From CAZLMG01 sp964560765 (GTDB taxonomy: Bacteria; Bdellovibrionota_B; Oligoflexia; Oligoflexales; CAZLMG01): a DNA stretch of 64,000 nucleotides. Every line of letters starts with the position of its first letter. The stretch's first letter is position 1. Of this stretch, positions 61,696-64,000 are shown piece by piece. The position numbers and the translations under genes were made by a program. Location of the stretch: positions 35,616-99,615 of the forward strand of contig CAZLMG010000017.1 of NCBI GenBank assembly GCA_964560765.1. The letters are read 5' to 3'. Below the pieces are notes generated by a model. That model was not told the DNA's origin and did not search any database. It saw only the letters and a list, made by a program, of their open reading frames with translations.

Positions 61696-62859
61696 ATGTC
61701 GTTCTCGAACCGATGTTTTGCCACATGCATCGCCATGTTTATGGCTCTGACCACGGCTTGCCGAACCACGCAGCCGCAGGCGGAGGGCAGCTCGGTCAAG
61801 GATTTGGAAGATGCGGAAGTGGCTGAGGGTTGGGTCATCGAGATTTTGGGCAGTCCTCAGGATACGTTCCGTGCCTCGATCAAGGAACCAGGCCGCGCCG
61901 TATCCCTGGTGGAATGCGCCACGGAACTGAAGTCAGCCTATGGTTATCGATTGCGCTGTGAGCAGCGACCGCGGTCCTTCGAGGTCGTCTTTAATCGCCA
62001 GGGCACGACGGGCGCGGTGGTCCTGAAAGCCCGCAGCAGCGGCGAGAAGAAAACCCTGGCACTGGCGTGCGCAGGCGAGGGCGGTCCACGCAAAATGCTG
62101 CGTTGTCAGCCGAAGCAGGTAGATTTTGGCGAGCGTCGCGGACTGGTTTCGCCGATTCGCAATAGTTTCACCGATGTTCAGTTACCGAATACGCATGTGG
62201 TGCGGAAGACGGATGCGGGTGAGCCTTTGCTCTTGCGCTCGATGAATCCGCAGACAAGCCGCGACTACGATGAATTTCAGCGGCTAGGTGTTAAGCGCGT
62301 GCTGATTTTCAAAAACCAAGTGCGGACAGAGGTCGACACCGAAGTGACTCGATTAGAAGAATTTGGTGTCAAGGGTGATCAAATTGAACGCATTCCTTTT
62401 CTTTATAAGGATTTTGCCAATTTCGAAAGTCCCTGCCGACAGACAATTGCGGCATTGAAGTTTTTAGGGGAAGGAATCAAGCGGCGTCAGCCGACCTTGT
62501 TTCATTGTACTGTTGGCGAAGACCGCACCGGAGTGCTGTCGGCGTTGACCCGCATGCTGTACGACGGCTACGACTTGCAAAAAGCGTTTCAAGAAGAAAT
62601 GTGTGAGTTCGGATACTCGTCTGGCAATCCGCAAAAGCCCTTGCGCGAGGTGATCCTTGGTATTGACGCGGATCTGACTCCTTTCCTGTTGAAGATGGCC
62701 TACAAGATTCAGTCCGGCACGCTGACTGCCGAGAATCTGAATGCGGAAACCTGCCGCATCGACCCCGCGAAGTCGCGCGAATACCGTCGTGACGCGCGTT
62801 ATGATGCCAAGCGCTACCGCTGTGGCGCCAGCACTCGCTACTATCCGTGGGCGAACTGA
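61696..62859 (+). CDS. Lipoprotein tyrosine/dual-specificity phosphatase-like protein
   Basis: A 387-residue exported protein with lipobox LTTAC (Cys near residue 22). Residues 160-340 resemble a tyrosine-phosphatase-like fold with the P-loop HCTVGEDRTG: nucleophile Cys271 and Arg277 in Cx5R spacing, as in bacterial tyrosine phosphatases and phytase-like enzymes. An Asp general acid is not obvious. A membrane-anchored extracytoplasmic phosphatase could act on phospholipids, inositol phosphates or protein. AAAGGAG stands six bases before the ATG. The N-terminal ~130 residues form a separate beta domain. Confidence 0.8.
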   Translation: MSFSNRCFATCIAMFMALTTACRTTQPQAEGSSVKDLEDAEVAEGWVIEILGSPQDTFRASIKEPGRAVSLVECATELKSAYGYRLRCEQRPRSFEVVFNRQGTTGAVVLKARSSGEKKTLALACAGEGGPRKMLRCQPKQVDFGERRGLVSPIRNSFTDVQLPNTHVVRKTDAGEPLLLRSMNPQTSRDYDEFQRLGVKRVLIFKNQVRTEVDTEVTRLEEFGVKGDQIERIPFLYKDFANFESPCRQTIAALKFLGEGIKRRQPTLFHCTVGEDRTGVLSALTRMLYDGYDLQKAFQEEMCEFGYSSGNPQKPLREVILGIDADLTPFLLKMAYKIQSGTLTAENLNAETCRIDPAKSREYRRDARYDAKRYRCGASTRYYPWAN

Positions 62860-62980
62860 TTTGCCCGGAGTTTGCGGCCTTAGGTATTTGCTGTCCCTTC
62901 CCTTGCTGCGCCGTGCACGCGGGTGCTAGAATTCCAAAAACGGATAAAAGCGGTCTTTTCTCGAGTTCGGAGTGTACCCT

Positions 62981-63942
62981 ATGAACATTCAGCGACGGAT
63001 GGTCATCGCTCTTTTCCCTTGTCTGTTGGTCACCGCCTGCCGCGATCGTGCTGGCAGTAGACTAAGCGAGCAGGTGGAGCCGTCGCCAGAGTTTCGTACG
63101 GCCGTCGTTGCGATGGAAAAGGCCAAGGTCGAATGTGAAACCAATGGCCGAGAGAATGCTTCAGCCGAGTCGATGAAAGCTGCGGACTTTTTCCGCGATT
63201 ATGTGGCCAAAGCTGACGAGCGCCGCACGGCCATTGAGGCTATGTTGGCCGTGCTCGAAGTCGATGCCATCTGCGGCTTTCAAGGATACCTTGGCTTTAG
63301 CATCGGCGGCTTTTTGCGACAAAATCCCAGCCTGGAACATCTGCCACGCCTGCGGTCGGTGGCGACGCAACATCGCTATTACTGGACGCGACAAGCGGCC
63401 TTGCGCGGAATCGGTGGGTTGGGGCGCGCTGCGGCGATCGAAGTGGATGATCGTCGCGCGATCGCTGGCGAGCTCACTTTCTTGGTGGGGAGCCCGCCGC
63501 AAGGAAGACGAGAAGCCGATGAAATTGCGGATGCACCAGCCTATGAGGCGGAAATCTACCGACAACTGGTGCAGGTGCTGGTAGCTCCGAGTTTTCCCGC
63601 AGAGGAGCGCGTTGGCTATACCGAGAATCTACTCGGCATCTTGCTAAAGCCGGTATCTAAGCCATCCGTCGCCGATAGCATTGCCGCGCAGATTCGAACC
63701 AGCGCTTTTACGCATCTTTTGGTGGCCCGGTCGACAGTGAGTGGCTGCCGTCTCGATTGTCCACGCTGCAAGGGCCAATACTCATCGAAGTTCTGAAGAA
63801 CTTGGAAAGCGCCGCCCGCAGTGTGGAGAATCAAGAGGCCGTGGGCCGCATCACATCCAGTCTCAGTGGGGCGACCAAGGGTAACAAGCGGGCTGAAGAG
63901 ATGCGATCGCGTATCGAGAAAAAGCTGAGAGAGACGAAGTGA
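62981..63942 (+). pseudogene. Lipoprotein with probable frameshift near 63.70-63.74 kb
   Basis: The intact frame (62981-63796, 271 residues) begins with signal peptide and lipobox VTAC (Cys20) and continues as a helical, HEAT-like protein. Its last ~20 residues (from about STVSGCRLDC) look like out-of-frame translation, whereas the -1 frame downstream reads naturally as DSEWLPSRLSTLQGPILIEV and on to a basic helical end at 63942. A single missing base around 63,700-63,740 (for example in the T4 run at 63717-63720) would join them. It could also be a sequencing error. GGAG precedes the ATG. Confidence 0.6.
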
Positions 63943-63950
63943 GGGAACTA

Positions 63951-64000
63951 GGGCCTGTCCCTCTTTTGGCTAATTCGCAGTAGTCAGCTAAAATGCGTTC
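63951..64000. mobile_element. Left end of a second copy of the TA-flanked inverted-repeat element (cut by window edge)
   Basis: GGGCCTGTCCCT at 63951-63962, flanked by TA at 63949-63950, starts a segment whose first 27 bases with flank (63948-63974) are identical to 6756-6782. The sequence then diverges, so only the terminus is shared. The other end lies outside the window; it could be another MITE or a full insertion sequence. Confidence 0.65.

Noticed and set aside
1..64000. tRNA, rRNA and CRISPR loci
   Set aside because: I saw no cloverleaf-type, rRNA-like or spacer-repeat sequence on reading both strands, though a tRNA could be missed without a covariance search.

Overview
The window looks like a single chromosomal stretch from a free-living Gram-negative bacterium of moderate GC. 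Many lipoproteins, signal peptides and outer-membrane beta-barrel candidates, plus type IV pilus genes, pstSCAB and complex I, indicate a two-membrane cell. The mix (gingipain-type C25 protease, QEGLA/DUF1704 protein, many lineage-specific secreted proteins) is what I would expect from Bdellovibrionota/Oligoflexia or another former-deltaproteobacterial lineage. That placement is inference; no rRNA is present. Genes are tightly packed, many convergent pairs have spacers under 12 bp, and ATGA-type overlaps are common. I saw no tRNA, rRNA, CRISPR array or prophage.

Layout. 0-8.5 kb: secreted C25 protease, M17 aminopeptidase, 2Fe-2S ferredoxin overlapping nth, maf, a lysine 2,3-aminomutase-family enzyme, a YkgJ-type protein and a DMT permease. 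A 123-bp TA-flanked inverted-repeat element sits exactly in the stop codon of the aminomutase gene, and a second copy of its end begins at the right edge of the window. 8.4-20.5 kb: lineage-specific envelope genes (lipoprotein/beta-barrel pairs, a zinc-ribbon membrane protein) and a three-gene pseudopilin cluster followed by a lipoprotein. 20.5-30 kb: aldose-1-epimerase-like enzyme, QEGLA metallopeptidase-like protein, a diguanylate cyclase followed by two envelope beta-barrel candidates, and more secreted proteins. 29.5-38 kb: CysZ/EI24-like membrane protein coupled to recA, pilT coupled to a gluzincin metalloprotease, uup and gloA.

38-45.8 kb is the oddest envelope block. A 1672-residue secreted coiled-coil protein carries a long run of glycine every fourth residue and a separate run of Tyr/Phe every fourth residue. 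It is followed by a small secreted protein, a lipoprotein with nine collagen triplets and a secreted protein with about 33 collagen triplets. 45.9-49.7 kb: pstSCAB behind a possible Pho box, without phoU.

53-57.6 kb, on the minus strand, is a coupled four-gene operon: hotdog thioesterase, ferritin-like di-iron oxygenase, a protein with a CAT/condensation-type HxxxD motif, and an 886-residue cytosolic sensor with a degenerate kinase core and a C-terminal receiver. I read it as a possible small-molecule synthesis-plus-sensing module, and it is the best candidate here for an undescribed system. 57.8-64 kb: orphan sufB, orphan nuoB, purH, a lipoprotein tyrosine phosphatase and a lipoprotein gene with a probable frameshift.
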